A stretch of 7,758 nt of DNA, taken from Caryophanales bacterium UBA6768. Its GTDB lineage: Bacteria > Bacillota > Bacilli > Bacillales_D > Amphibacillaceae. The stretch lies in assembly GCA_002453315.1 (NCBI GenBank), contig DKGO01000076.1, positions 1 through 7,758 of the forward strand. Reading direction: 5' to 3'. This document shows, piece by piece, positions 7,646 to 7,758 of this stretch (the stretch's first letter is position 1; each line of letters starts with the position of its first letter). The position numbers were made by a program, and so were the translations under genes. The notes beneath the pieces are model-generated. The model saw only the letters and a program-made list of their open reading frames with translations. It was not told the origin of the DNA and ran no database searches.

Positions 7646-7758
7646 GTGGCAAAAAGAAAAAATGTAACTATAGACGAAATAATGGAAAAAGTTCAGAAGT
7701 ATTTATCCCAGGAAGATACTGAATTTGTTAAGCGTGCGTATAATTATGCAAAAAAAGC
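7646..7758 (+). CDS. relA: RelA/SpoT-type (p)ppGpp synthetase/hydrolase, N-terminal fragment (cut by window edge)
   Basis: Only the first 37 codons and two bases are inside the window. The segment TIDEIMEKVQKYLSQ followed by EFVKRAYNYAKK matches the N-terminus of long bifunctional Rel proteins of bacilli (compare YLSDEHIAFVEKAYLYAEDA, recalled from B. subtilis), just before the HD hydrolase domain. The full protein would make and hydrolyse (p)ppGpp in the stringent response; none of the catalytic residues are yet visible. The start is GTG; a GTG two bases earlier is out of frame. Position directly after apt agrees with the conserved order and is much of the support for the name. Confidence 0.85.
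   Translation, partial: MAKRKNVTIDEIMEKVQKYLSQEDTEFVKRAYNYAKK

Overview
The window is AT-rich and comes from the chromosome of a spore-forming Bacillota bacterium of the Bacillaceae type. Support for this is a SpoVB homologue, a fused SecDF of the Bacillus kind, the ComN regulator found only in bacilli, a RecJ with the low-GC Gram-positive C-terminal extension, and the gene order spoVB / comN - secDF - lapA-like - recJ - apt - relA, which matches the B. subtilis relA region. Genus cannot be fixed from the sequence. GC content looks like roughly one third by eye.

Layout: positions 1-1441 hold spoVB on the minus strand, cut at its 3' end by the window edge. A 131-bp divergent intergenic region (1442-1572) carries a good sigma-A-type promoter for the rightward genes. 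The rightward cluster is comN (1573-1878), secDF (1912-4167), a LapA-domain membrane protein (4195-4500), recJ (4767-7076), apt (7073-7588, overlapping recJ by 4 bases) and the first 37 codons of relA (7646 to the edge). Start codons vary: TTG for spoVB and the LapA-like gene, GTG for relA, ATG for the rest. Several true starts lie downstream of the longest open frame and were chosen from ribosome binding sites.

The one large gap in the rightward cluster (4501-4766) is explained mostly by a 176-bp non-coding element at 4564-4739. It has imperfect terminal inverted repeats, an internal perfect 10-bp hairpin and flanking 8-bp direct repeats (TTTATTTT), which are the hallmarks of a MITE inserted between the LapA-like gene and recJ.

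The genes cover protein export (SecDF), competence control (ComN), repair exonuclease activity (RecJ), adenine salvage (Apt) and the stringent response (RelA). Apt and RelA both bear on purine nucleotide pools; the rest is a conserved neighbourhood rather than one pathway. No undescribed multi-gene system is visible. The two points most worth a second look are the MITE and a D-to-N replacement in SecDF at the SecF-half aspartate thought to carry protons.
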